In this document: positions 25,359 through 33,791 of the stretch, in pieces
Layout: each line of letters opens with the position of its first letter
How positions within the stretch are numbered: the stretch's first letter is position 1
Source of the DNA: Bacteroidota bacterium
GTDB taxonomy: Bacteria > Bacteroidota > Bacteroidia > 2-12-FULL-35-15
Direction: 5' to 3'
Assembly (NCBI GenBank): GCA_025963775.1
Contig: JAOQAD010000040.1
Location: forward strand, 124,001 to 188,000
Length of the DNA stretch: 64,000 nucleotides
Made by a program: the position numbers and the translations under genes
The notes under the pieces: generated by a model
Told to the model about the DNA's origin: nothing
Seen by the model: only the letters and a program-made list of their open reading frames with translations
Database searches by the model: none

Positions 25359-26305
25359 TATTTCAGTTCCTTCCAGATGAGTGAAGCTGCGCCAAGAAGG
25401 GCTGCATCATTCTCTTTCAGCTGGGAAGGAAGGATCTTTATTTTATTTCTGTAAATGTGCAGCAAATGATTTTCGAAGCTTGTCCTTGTCGGTTTGAAAA
25501 TAAAATCGCCGGCAAGCGCAAGCCCACCGAAAAGGAAGATCGCTTCCGGGCTTGTGTATGCCACGCTGTTTGCCAGCGCCAGCCCGAGGATCTCGCCGGT
25601 ATAGTTGAATGCTTCTATCGCATCCTTATCTCCTGCCAGCGCTTTTTCGTGGATGTATTTTGCATCGGCAACAAGCCCTCGCAGGTCGGTCTTCATGTGA
25701 TGGCTCATCTGCAGATCGGAAAAGGTCCTTTTAATTCCCGTTGCAGAACAGTACGTTTCGAGGCATCCTTTTCTTCCGCAGCCGCACTGCCTTCCGTCGG
25801 GGAACATGATCACATGCCCGATCTCTCCCGCAAAGCTGTCGTGCCCGTACACCATTTCGCCATTCACTACAATTCCGCTTCCGAGGCCGGTGCCAAGCGT
25901 GATGAAAATAAAATCCTTCATGCCTTTCGCGCCTCCGAAGATCATCTCCCCGATCGCTGCTGCATTGGCATCGTTGGTCAGCTTCGCCTTTATCTTCAGC
26001 CTGTCCGAAAACAGCTGTGCAAGCGGGATCACGCCTTCCCATTTGAGATTGGGTGCAAATTCAATAGTGCCTTTGAAAAAATTTCCGTTCGGTGCGCCAA
26101 TGCCAACGCCCGCCAGCTCATGGTCTTTGAACTGCAGCGCTGCTTTTTTTATCCGCTCGCTGACCACCATTACCAGGTCTTCCGGAACCGGGAAATGTTC
26201 CGTTGAAACAGTTTCCTTCAGGAGGATCTTTCCGTTCTTGTCCACGAGCCCGAACACAGTGTTTGTTCCGCCTATGTCTACACCTGCTACTAAGTATTGC
26301 TTCAT
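25358..26305 (-). CDS. ROK family sugar kinase
   Basis: A 315-residue cytoplasmic kinase. The ATP-binding motif GVDIGGTNTVFGLVD opens the protein, LGTGLGSGIVVNG and the catalytic EIGHVIM region follow, and the ROK zinc site is CGCGRKGCLE. Start placed at ATG 26305 rather than the GTG one codon earlier. ROK kinases phosphorylate glucose, N-acetylglucosamine, N-acetylmannosamine, mannose or fructose at C6. In this operon the expected substrates are GlcNAc or mannose released from N-glycans. It is 18 bp downstream of the permease gene and overlaps the cytochrome start by one base. No HTH domain is present, so it is an enzyme and not a repressor. Confidence 0.92.
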   Translation of the reverse strand: MKQYLVAGVDIGGTNTVFGLVDKNGKILLKETVSTEHFPVPEDLVMVVSERIKKAALQFKDHELAGVGIGAPNGNFFKGTIEFAPNLKWEGVIPLAQLFSDRLKIKAKLTNDANAAAIGEMIFGGAKGMKDFIFITLGTGLGSGIVVNGEMVYGHDSFAGEIGHVIMFPDGRQCGCGRKGCLETYCSATGIKRTFSDLQMSHHMKTDLRGLVADAKYIHEKALAGDKDAIEAFNYTGEILGLALANSVAYTSPEAIFLFGGLALAGDFIFKPTRTSFENHLLHIYRNKIKILPSQLKENDAALLGAASLIWKELK

Positions 26306-26323
26306 CACTGAAATTTAGATCAA

Positions 26324-27742
26324 TTAATGATTGGGGCTGATCGCCTTGTCGAACTCAATTCCCTGGCTGCTGAAAATTCCTTTTACGATGTAAGCATAAA
26401 AAGCCAGGTACACATAACAAAAGATCGGGATCACAAACGAAAGATGAACGCCGTACAGATCGGCGATCAAACCCTGCACCGGCGGAATGAGCGCGCCGCC
26501 AAGGATCGCCATCACCAGCAGCGATGAGCCCTGGCTGGTATTTTTTCCAAGCCCTGCAATGGCCAGCGCAAAAATGGAGGGCCACATGATGGAATTGTAA
26601 AGCCCGAGACTGATCACCGACCACAATGCCACTTCACCCGTTGTGAAAAGGGAAACGATCAGCAGCAAAATACATACAATGGAAAATAAAAATAATGTGC
26701 GTGCCGGCTTTTCCTGCCCGATAAAAAAGGCGATGACGCTGATCGCGATGAAAGGAAGATACAGCAGCATCGATTGAAAATCGAATGGGGTATCGCCTGA
26801 CTTGATCTTAAAGATCATCAAAATAAAAAAGAAGGTGACCACAGGCAATACCGCCGTAAAGATCTTCTTTAAAGGAGGCGAAAGGTTGAACACGGAAACC
26901 GAGCTTGTAAAACGCCCTACCATCAGGCTTCCCCAATACAGCGCGACATAGATGGTTGCAGCTGCAGGCGGAACGCCTTTGATCTCCGGCAGCCCGACAA
27001 AGCCTGTCATGAAGCTTCCAACGGTGACTTCGCCGCCAACGTAAAAGAAAATAGCAAGGATGCCCCAGGTGAGCTGCGGATATTTTAATGCGCCCATTCC
27101 TTTTTCAATGTTCTGGTGATTGGTAAAATTGGGAAGCGGCACCATTTTGAAAACAACGATCAGCACCAGGAAAATCCCGGTAAGCACGAGGTAAGGCATC
27201 TTCACGGAATCGATATCGGTTTCATGCCCGGCGCTTGACAGGATGAGTGTTCCGCCAATGATCGGCGCAATGGTGGTACCGAATGAATTGATGGCACCTG
27301 CCAGGCTGAGGCGGTGAGAGCCTGTTTCAGAGCGGCCAAGCAGGATCACATAAGGATTTGCCGCGATCTGTAACAAGGTAAATCCGAGGGCAAGCACAAA
27401 CAGGGCGGCAAGAAAAAATGCAAAGGACTGCATCAGGGCCGCAGGATAAAACAAGAAGGTACCGATCGCTGAGATCAGCAGCCCGAGCAGGATCCCGTTC
27501 TTGTAGCCGATCTTGTTGATGGGATCGCCGGAAACGGAAGAGATGATAAAGTAAATGAGGGAGCCCACAAAATACGCACTGAAAAAGGCGAACTGGATGA
27601 GCATGGATTCAAAATAAGTGAGCACAAAGATCGCTTTGAAATGCGGGATAAGGATATCGTTCAGGCAGGTGATGAAGCCCCACATAAAAAACAACATGGT
27701 GAGAAATGCAAGGGGCATCGAGTAATTCTTTTTCTGTTCCAT
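26324..27742 (-). CDS. FucP/NagP-type sugar:H+ symporter (MFS)
   Basis: A 472-residue inner-membrane permease with about 12 transmembrane helices. The FucP-family signatures are clear: FMWGFITCLNDILIPHFK at the start, FFSAYFVG, and QIAANPYVILLG in the fifth helix region. The family takes up fucose, glucose/galactose or GlcNAc with protons. It is the first gene of the nine-gene operon, so it probably imports the monosaccharides freed by the downstream glycosidases for phosphorylation by the ROK kinase. No promoter of the TAnnTTTG type was found in the 223-bp upstream gap. Confidence 0.92.
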   Translation of the reverse strand: MEQKKNYSMPLAFLTMLFFMWGFITCLNDILIPHFKAIFVLTYFESMLIQFAFFSAYFVGSLIYFIISSVSGDPINKIGYKNGILLGLLISAIGTFLFYPAALMQSFAFFLAALFVLALGFTLLQIAANPYVILLGRSETGSHRLSLAGAINSFGTTIAPIIGGTLILSSAGHETDIDSVKMPYLVLTGIFLVLIVVFKMVPLPNFTNHQNIEKGMGALKYPQLTWGILAIFFYVGGEVTVGSFMTGFVGLPEIKGVPPAAATIYVALYWGSLMVGRFTSSVSVFNLSPPLKKIFTAVLPVVTFFFILMIFKIKSGDTPFDFQSMLLYLPFIAISVIAFFIGQEKPARTLFLFSIVCILLLIVSLFTTGEVALWSVISLGLYNSIMWPSIFALAIAGLGKNTSQGSSLLVMAILGGALIPPVQGLIADLYGVHLSFVIPIFCYVYLAFYAYIVKGIFSSQGIEFDKAISPNH

Positions 27743-27965
27743 AACGGGTTTTTTATTTACCGAAAAATAATAAAATAATCGGGAAATAAAATTGATCCTT
27801 TCATAAAGTTATCCGCAATTACCCATTTATACCAATTTCCAGCCGCCTGTACCATATTTGCTTATTTTTATCGCAGGGCTTTGAAATTTAGCAGGCAACA
27901 AGCCCATGAAAAGACTGCTTGTTTTAAGCCTTCAGCAGTGCTGATCTCCACTATTAAATCATAGC

Positions 27966-28571
27966 ATGGAAAATATATTTGATTTTGAAAAAGAATACAT
28001 TCTCGAAAACGAGGCGGTGCTGCTTCGCCCGCTCAGGATGGCCGACAGCGGCCTGCTCCTGCCAATTTCAACTGCCGAGCCGGAGATCTGGAGCTATTCG
28101 CTGATCACTGCCGCCGGTGAGAAAAACCTGGAGAGATACATTCAACTGGCCTTAGATGCAAAAGCAGCAAAGACGGAATTTCCTTTCATTGTGTTTGATA
28201 AGCGTACACAACAATGCGTAGGCAGCACTCGCTTTTACGACATGCAGCTTACTAACAGATCTTTGCAGCTCGGCTATACGTGGTACGGCAAAGCGGCGCA
28301 GGGCACAGGACTGAACGCCAATTGTAAATTCCTGCTGCTGCGTTTTGCATTCGAAGAGCTCAACATGGAGCGCGTGGAGTTCCGCGCCGATAACAACAAT
28401 GCAAAAAGCATTGCCGCTATGAAAGGCATTGGCTGCACCGTTGAAGGCGTGCTGCGGCAGAATGTGATCAAACCGGATGGCATGCGGCGCGACAGCATTA
28501 TATTAAGCATCCTCAAAAGTGAATGGAATGAGCGTGTGAAGGAACATCTTCTTAAAAAAATCTCAAAATAA
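27966..28571 (+). CDS. GNAT family N-acetyltransferase, RimJ/RimL-like
   Basis: A 201-residue acetyltransferase of the RimJ/RimL subgroup. The N-terminal LRPLRMADSGLLLPI matches the start of the fold; the acetyl-CoA region is LGYTWYGKAAQGTGLN and is followed by LNMERVEFRADNNNAKSIAAMKGIG, the usual RimL pattern. The acceptor is unknown; relatives acetylate ribosomal-protein N-termini, amino acids or antibiotics. The DinB-like gene follows after 5 bp. Confidence 0.88.
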   Translation: MENIFDFEKEYILENEAVLLRPLRMADSGLLLPISTAEPEIWSYSLITAAGEKNLERYIQLALDAKAAKTEFPFIVFDKRTQQCVGSTRFYDMQLTNRSLQLGYTWYGKAAQGTGLNANCKFLLLRFAFEELNMERVEFRADNNNAKSIAAMKGIGCTVEGVLRQNVIKPDGMRRDSIILSILKSEWNERVKEHLLKKISK

Positions 28572-28576
28572 AAATC

Positions 28577-29086
28577 ATGCAGCAGCTTAAATGGATCGAA
28601 CGCAAATTTAATTTCGGGTATACTCCCGAATACCTTCCTCTCTACATTGAACGGCTGCGTTCAACGGCACCGCGGATCGAAGAGCTGGTAAGGAACCTCT
28701 CCGATGAACAGGCTTCCTTTATGCCGGAAGGCAAGTGGTCGGTGAAGCAGCACATCGGACATTTAACCGACCTGGAAGAATTGCATGAGGGGCGTTTGGA
28801 GGATTTCCTTGCACATAAAAATCCTCTGCGAGCAGCAGACATGAACAATAAAAAAACGGAGGATGCTGACCATAACAAAAGATCATTACCCGAACTGATC
28901 CGTGAATTCAGGGCTTCCCGGGAGAAGTTTATTGAGCAAACAGGCAGATTTTCCGAAGCACAATTGCAGTTCCGTTCCTTTCATCCGCGGCTGCAGGTGG
29001 AGATCAACGTGATCGACCTCCTGCATTTTGTTGCAGAGCACGATCTTTTTCACCAGCTGCACATCCGGAATATCATAAACGCTTAG
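28577..29086 (+). CDS. DinB/YfiT-like metal-dependent four-helix protein
   Basis: A 169-residue DinB superfamily protein. The predicted metal-binding His residues are in KQHIGHLTDLEELH (about 55-68) and AEHDLFHQLHIRN (about 153-165), matching the three-His pattern of the family. Some relatives are bacillithiol or mycothiol transferases; others have no known role. It lies between a GNAT acetyltransferase and an amino-acid permease with gaps of 5 and 11 bp, suggesting a small operon. DinB here denotes the fold and not DNA polymerase IV. Confidence 0.85.
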   Translation: MQQLKWIERKFNFGYTPEYLPLYIERLRSTAPRIEELVRNLSDEQASFMPEGKWSVKQHIGHLTDLEELHEGRLEDFLAHKNPLRAADMNNKKTEDADHNKRSLPELIREFRASREKFIEQTGRFSEAQLQFRSFHPRLQVEINVIDLLHFVAEHDLFHQLHIRNIINA

Positions 29087-29097
29087 CTTTGCATTCC

Positions 29098-30426
29098 ATG
29101 AGCAAACGTGTCCCATCCGTAAAAAAATTAAGGCCGTTACAATTAGCCGCGATCATTTTTCTCACGATCTCCGGCGGCCCGTACGGACTGGAATCCCTCA
29201 TCAGCTATGTGGGAGATCACGGCGTGTTCATCCTGCTCATCATTACACCCATCCTCTGGGACATTCCAACCATCTTCACCATACTGGAGCTCAACAGCAT
29301 GATGCCCGTTACCGGCGGCTATTACCAATGGGTGAAACATGCAATGGGACTTCGCTTTGCCTGGTATGAAGGCTGGTGGACCTGGCTGTATACCTTTGTG
29401 GATCTCGCGATCTACCCCGTACTCTTTGTTGAATACCTCGGTTTCTTTTTCCCCGGAGCGGAAGCCTACAAGATCCCTGTCTGCCTTGTCATCATCTGGT
29501 CTTCCGCATTGCTCAATATCAGGGGCATTGTGCCGGTCGGAAAATTTTCGGTGTTCCTTGGCATTATCATTCTCGCGCCCTTTTTCATCCTGTTCTTTTA
29601 TTTTCTTTTCCATCACAGCGGTTCGCTTGCACTGCCTTCGCCTTCACTGGAGGGCGTTAAATTCCCGGCACTCGGCCTCGCCTTGTATACCGTGATGTGG
29701 AATTTTTTAGGCTGGGACAATGTAACCACCTACGCAGAAGAAGTGACACAGCCGGTACGAACGTACCTCGTTTCCGTGTTCACTGCCTTTTCGCTGATCT
29801 TCATTGTGTATTTCATGGCGCTTTTTATTTCCATTCAGTCGGGCATGAACCCTGAAACATTATCAGAAGAAGGCTTTCCGGCGCTCGGTGTTTTTGTCGG
29901 CGGGCAATGGCTTGGAGCGCTGATCGCTGTTGGCGGACTGGCAAGCGGCCTTGGATTGTATTCTGCAGTGCTGCTTTCCGTTTCGCGCATTCCAAAAGTA
30001 ATGTCGGATGATGAATTGCTCCCTCCAAAGCTGCACAAGCTGCATCCGAGATTCGGGACGCCGTACATCTCGATCATCTGCTGCTCGCTGGTGGTAAGTG
30101 TTATGATCATGCTCAGGTTTGCAGACCTGCTGATCATTGATGTGATCCTGTATGGCGCTGCTTTGTTCCTTGAATTCGTAGCGCTGATCATCCTGCGAAA
30201 AAGAGAGCCGGACAGGCCGCGTCCCTTTAAAATCCCATTGAACATTGCAGGCCTCTGCATCATGTTCCTTTTGCCTGTGGGTGTGTATGTGATCGCGCTG
30301 ACCGGTGCTTTCTCCGATTCAGGAGGAACATTTATGCCGGTGGTGATCGCTTTAGCGACGCTGCTTTCCGCAGAAGTGATCTGGCGTGTGATCGTTTGGA
30401 GAAAACCTCATTTGAAGAAGCCTTAG
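29098..30426 (+). CDS. APC family amino-acid permease
   Basis: A 442-residue inner-membrane transporter with about 12 helices. Start placed at ATG 29098 (MSKRVPSVKKL); an in-frame TTG three codons upstream is less likely. The first helix contains the APC signature TISGGPYGLESLI, with the unwound Gly-rich turn that binds substrate, and later helices show the WNFLGWDN and LYSAVLLSVSRIPKVM patterns. The substrate is probably an amino acid or polyamine. It ends 23 bp from the converging Kdo transferase gene. Confidence 0.88.
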   Translation: MSKRVPSVKKLRPLQLAAIIFLTISGGPYGLESLISYVGDHGVFILLIITPILWDIPTIFTILELNSMMPVTGGYYQWVKHAMGLRFAWYEGWWTWLYTFVDLAIYPVLFVEYLGFFFPGAEAYKIPVCLVIIWSSALLNIRGIVPVGKFSVFLGIIILAPFFILFFYFLFHHSGSLALPSPSLEGVKFPALGLALYTVMWNFLGWDNVTTYAEEVTQPVRTYLVSVFTAFSLIFIVYFMALFISIQSGMNPETLSEEGFPALGVFVGGQWLGALIAVGGLASGLGLYSAVLLSVSRIPKVMSDDELLPPKLHKLHPRFGTPYISIICCSLVVSVMIMLRFADLLIIDVILYGAALFLEFVALIILRKREPDRPRPFKIPLNIAGLCIMFLLPVGVYVIALTGAFSDSGGTFMPVVIALATLLSAEVIWRVIVWRKPHLKKP

Positions 30427-30449
30427 AAATATCCGGGATTAAGAAAAGG

Positions 30450-31682
30450 TTAAAACTTTACAGCATTCATGATCTTTTCCGTCGCACCTGTCCTGCTTTC
30501 CACATAATATTTTGAAATGTGCGAAGCTGTTTTCAGCACCTGCTCATCGCTGAGCAAAGCCCTTACATTTTCAAATTCAGCCTTGCCGGAAACAGAAAAT
30601 GCACCGCCTGTTTTTACCAGGTCGACAGCCTCTTTGAACTTATCATAATTGGGCCCGAAAACAACAGGCAGGCCGAAGGTGGCGGCCTCTAAAATGTTAT
30701 GGATGCCTTTGCCGAAACCACCGCCGATAAAAGCGAAAGTACCGTATTGGTAAAGGGAAGAAAGCATTCCGATGTTATCAATGACCAGCACCTGCGCAGC
30801 TGCAACAGCGCTTTCAGTTGCCTGTGAATAACGGATGACGGAATATTTTGAAAACAATGCACAGATCGACTCAATGTGCTTTTCATCGATCTCATGCGGA
30901 GCGATGATCAGCTTTAAATTTTCCTGCGCGGATCCGGCAATCAGCTCTTCGTCTTCTTTCCAGGTGCTTCCCGCGATCAGAACTCTGTGGCCGCCTTTGA
31001 ATTTTTCAATAAGCGGGAATGGCCTCACATTTTTCGCGATCTCCGAAACCCGGTCGAAACGCGTATCCCCGGCCACTGTCGTATTTTTATACCCGATGGA
31101 ATGCAGCAGCTCTTCGGAACGCAGGTCCTGCAAAAAGAAATGCGTGAAGCTGCTGAACTGCTTCCTGAACCATGATCCGTAAAATTTGAAAAAGTGCTGC
31201 TCTTCCCTGAAGATCCCGCTGATGAGATAGGTTGGAACATCCCGCCTTTTCAGCTCAGCGAGGTAATTGAACCAGAATTCATACTTGACAAAGAAAACAG
31301 CGGAAGGCTTAACAATTTCTAAAAAACGCTTAGCATTGGAAGGCGTATCGGCAGGAAGATAACAGACAAGATCTGCGCCTTTGTAATCTTTCCGGATCTC
31401 ATAGCCCGAAGGCGAAAAAAAAGTAAGCAGTATTTTCACATCCGGATGCTGTGCTTTATAACGCTCGATCAATGGACGGCCCTGCTCAAACTCCCCCAGG
31501 GAAGCGCAATGGAACCAGGCCAGTTTTGAGCCGGGGGAACAGGTTGCGGAGATGGAAGAGGCTAATTTTTCAAAAATGTTTTTCCGCCCGTCCAGCCATA
31601 ATTTTGCTTTGGGATTGAGGGACGAAGCGGCAGTTATAAGGATCTTATAAACATGGATGGAAATGTTATAAAGTAGTCTCAT
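30450..31682 (-). CDS. waaA: 3-deoxy-D-manno-octulosonic acid (Kdo) transferase
   Basis: A 410-residue GT30 enzyme with an N-terminal membrane-associated helix (LLYNISIHVYKILITAAS). Family motifs are KLWLDGRKN, WFHCASLGEFEQGRP (containing the catalytic-region Glu), VKYEFWFNYL and, in the C-terminal nucleotide-binding half, FIGGGFGKGIHNILEAATFGLPV. It transfers Kdo from CMP-Kdo to lipid A precursor on the inner face of the inner membrane. It lies next to the nucleotide-sugar cassette but on the other strand, followed upstream by an outer-membrane protein gene 36 bp away. Confidence 0.95.
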   Translation of the reverse strand: MRLLYNISIHVYKILITAASSLNPKAKLWLDGRKNIFEKLASSISATCSPGSKLAWFHCASLGEFEQGRPLIERYKAQHPDVKILLTFFSPSGYEIRKDYKGADLVCYLPADTPSNAKRFLEIVKPSAVFFVKYEFWFNYLAELKRRDVPTYLISGIFREEQHFFKFYGSWFRKQFSSFTHFFLQDLRSEELLHSIGYKNTTVAGDTRFDRVSEIAKNVRPFPLIEKFKGGHRVLIAGSTWKEDEELIAGSAQENLKLIIAPHEIDEKHIESICALFSKYSVIRYSQATESAVAAAQVLVIDNIGMLSSLYQYGTFAFIGGGFGKGIHNILEAATFGLPVVFGPNYDKFKEAVDLVKTGGAFSVSGKAEFENVRALLSDEQVLKTASHISKYYVESRTGATEKIMNAVKF

Positions 31683-31718
31683 ATAGCTGCATCCCTTATT
31701 TGCAGGGGATTATGGAGA

Positions 31719-32471
31719 TCAATAGGTATAAAATTCCTGCGGTGCTTTTTTATAGAGCGGCAGGATCCATGCGAGCCTTGCGCCGAATAATATATCCACT
31801 CTTTTTTTTGTATCCTGCTTCATCAGGTCGTAATCGAAGCTTCTGCGGCTGCGGGTAAAGCCCTGCATGCAGTCGAAGCCGATGTAAAAATTCGCGAGCC
31901 TGTTGTTGCTCAGGTATTGATAACCGATGCTTTCGGTAAGAAGAAAACCGTTGGATAATTTATCGTAGCCCTTCTTGTATTCCTTTGCCATCTGCGGCAC
32001 TTTGTTGCCAATGGTTTCGATGCGGATCTTATGCTGCATAAACCCAAAGCCGAGGTCTGCCCGGATGCCCGAATTAGGATTCGGCTTTTTGAATGCGATC
32101 AGCCTCCCGATCGTGCCCGACACGGTAAAGCCGCGCTCATACAGGCGGATATCGGCCAGCTCGCCATCCTGCGAGATCAGGTAGCCGCCGGATGTTGCAA
32201 TGCTGTCGAACAGGCTTTCCTTGACCTGTTTGCCGAAAAAGTAGCTTCCGTTGATGCCAAGCACCCAGTTGTATCTTGTTTTGAAATCCACATTCATCTG
32301 TAAGGCGGAACTATTTCCGAAACGCTTCACCAGATCGCCTGCAGGCAGGTAATATCCGTAGGAAGCGCCGATCATGGGAGTGTAAATGGAAGAGTCTTTA
32401 ATGCTGACCTGCGCCCTCAAATCGACCCCGGAAAGAAATGCAATTGTAAATAGAATAAGGATTTTTTTCAT
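31719..32471 (-). CDS. Outer-membrane beta-barrel protein, hypothetical
   Basis: A 250-residue protein with signal peptide MKKILILFTIAFLSGVDLRAQ. The mature sequence has alternating strands and Gly/aromatic-rich turns (IGASYGYYLPAGDLVKRFG, NWVLGINGSYFFGK, GIRADLGFGFMQHK) and ends in FGARLAWILPLYKK, all typical of Bacteroidota outer-membrane barrels. No enzymatic motif. Probably transcribed with the Kdo transferase gene 36 bp downstream, from the promoter box at 32488. Confidence 0.65.
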   Translation of the reverse strand: MKKILILFTIAFLSGVDLRAQVSIKDSSIYTPMIGASYGYYLPAGDLVKRFGNSSALQMNVDFKTRYNWVLGINGSYFFGKQVKESLFDSIATSGGYLISQDGELADIRLYERGFTVSGTIGRLIAFKKPNPNSGIRADLGFGFMQHKIRIETIGNKVPQMAKEYKKGYDKLSNGFLLTESIGYQYLSNNRLANFYIGFDCMQGFTRSRRSFDYDLMKQDTKKRVDILFGARLAWILPLYKKAPQEFYTY

Positions 32472-32487
32472 CGCCTGAAATAATTGT

Positions 32488-32495
32488 CAAATATA
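32488..32495 (-). promoter_or_regulatory. Candidate -7 promoter box for the outer-membrane protein/waaA unit
   Basis: TATATTTG on the minus strand is an exact TAnnTTTG match, 17 bases before ATG 32471. No -33 TTTG was found at ideal spacing. Confidence 0.45.
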
Positions 32496-32585
32496 GGCTT
32501 TTTTAACGAATTAAATGGGCCAAAATTGCCCACCCGGTTTGTTAATTTTCATTATATTCGCATTCTTAATTTACACACGGAAACA

Positions 32586-33725
32586 ATGGAAAAATTAGCG
32601 AAAAAGATCCAGATGGTTGACCTGAAAAGTCAATACGAAAAAATAAAGCCCGAAGTGGATGCAGCCATCCAGAATGTGCTGAACAATACCGCATTTATCA
32701 ACGGGCCTGAAGTGAAAGCATTCCAGGCAGAGCTGGAGCAATACCTTGGCGTGAAGCACGTGATTCCCTGCGCAAACGGCACAGATGCCCTGCAGGTTGC
32801 GATGATGGCGCTGGACCTGAAGCCCGGCGATGAAGTGATCACTGCCGATTTCACGTATGTGGCTACGGCCGAAGTGATTGCCCTGCTTGGATTAAAGCCG
32901 GTACTGGTGGATGTGATCCCCGATACTTTCGATATCGATATCAATGCAATTGAAAAAGCGATCACCCCGAAAACAAAGGCGATCGTGCCAGTTCATTTGT
33001 TCGGGCAGTGCGCCAACATGGAAGCATTAATGGCGCTTGCAAAAAAGCACAACCTGTATGTGATCGAAGATACCGCACAGGCGATCGGCGCTGACTATAT
33101 GTTTGCTGATGGCACACGCAAAAAAGCAGGCACCATCGGCATAGTGGGCTGCACTTCTTTTTTCCCCTCTAAAAACTTAGGCTGTTACGGCGATGGCGGC
33201 GCGATCTTCACCAATGATGATGCGCTTGCGGCAAAGATCCGCATGATCGCCAACCACGGGCAATCGGTGCAGTACGTGCACGATTCGATCGGTGTGAACT
33301 CCCGCCTCGACAGCATCCAGGCGGCAATCCTGCGCATCAAGCTGCGCGACCTTGACAATTACGCTGCAGCAAGGAACAAAGCTGCAGATTATTATGACAA
33401 GGCATTTGCGGGAAATTCAAAACTGAAAACACCGGCACGTGCCAAATACTCCGATCACGTATTTCACCAGTATACATTGCAATTGAAGGGGGTTGACAGG
33501 ACCGCGCTGCGTGATTTTTTAGCTTCCAAAGATATTCCTGCAATGATCTATTATCCGATCCCGCTGCACATGCAGAAGGCATATCTTGATCCGCGCTACA
33601 AGGCGGGTGATTTCCCGGTAACGGAACAGCTTTGCGCCTGCGTGGTTTCATTACCGATGCATACCGAGCTGGATGAGGAAACGCTGAAATACATCACATC
33701 AAGCGTGCTCGAGTTTTGCAACTAA
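32586..33725 (+). CDS. wbpE: DegT/DnrJ/EryC1/StrS aminotransferase, WbpE-like
   Basis: A 379-residue PLP-dependent aminotransferase. Start at ATG 32586 (MEKLAKKIQMVDLKSQY); an upstream in-frame extension lies in an AT-rich leader. The pyridoxal Lys is K196 in FFPSKNLGCYGDGGA; other marks are IPCANGTDALQVAMMAL and VIEDTAQAIGA. Close similarity in pattern to WbpE/WlbC enzymes, which convert UDP-3-oxo-GlcNAcA to UDP-GlcNAc(3NH2)A with glutamate. The presence of wbpD-, wbpB- and wbpA-type genes downstream supports this substrate. A near-consensus promoter box TATATTCG lies at 32553-32560. Confidence 0.88.
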   Translation: MEKLAKKIQMVDLKSQYEKIKPEVDAAIQNVLNNTAFINGPEVKAFQAELEQYLGVKHVIPCANGTDALQVAMMALDLKPGDEVITADFTYVATAEVIALLGLKPVLVDVIPDTFDIDINAIEKAITPKTKAIVPVHLFGQCANMEALMALAKKHNLYVIEDTAQAIGADYMFADGTRKKAGTIGIVGCTSFFPSKNLGCYGDGGAIFTNDDALAAKIRMIANHGQSVQYVHDSIGVNSRLDSIQAAILRIKLRDLDNYAAARNKAADYYDKAFAGNSKLKTPARAKYSDHVFHQYTLQLKGVDRTALRDFLASKDIPAMIYYPIPLHMQKAYLDPRYKAGDFPVTEQLCACVVSLPMHTELDEETLKYITSSVLEFCN

Positions 33726-33791
33726 TTTAAGCCCGGGAGCTTTTACGGAGATTCTAATATTCTAAAATCAGGAATTCTAAATTAAAAATAT

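Noticed and set aside
25457-26206. A 249-codon open frame on the plus strand
   Set aside because: Antisense to the ROK kinase, whose motifs are intact; the translation has no recognisable domain and an odd His/Arg/Cys-rich composition.
27897-27923. AACAAGC/GCTTGTT stem as a terminator or attenuator
   Set aside because: Only 7 bp with a 13-base loop and a short T-run; it is upstream of the GNAT gene, not after a gene end.
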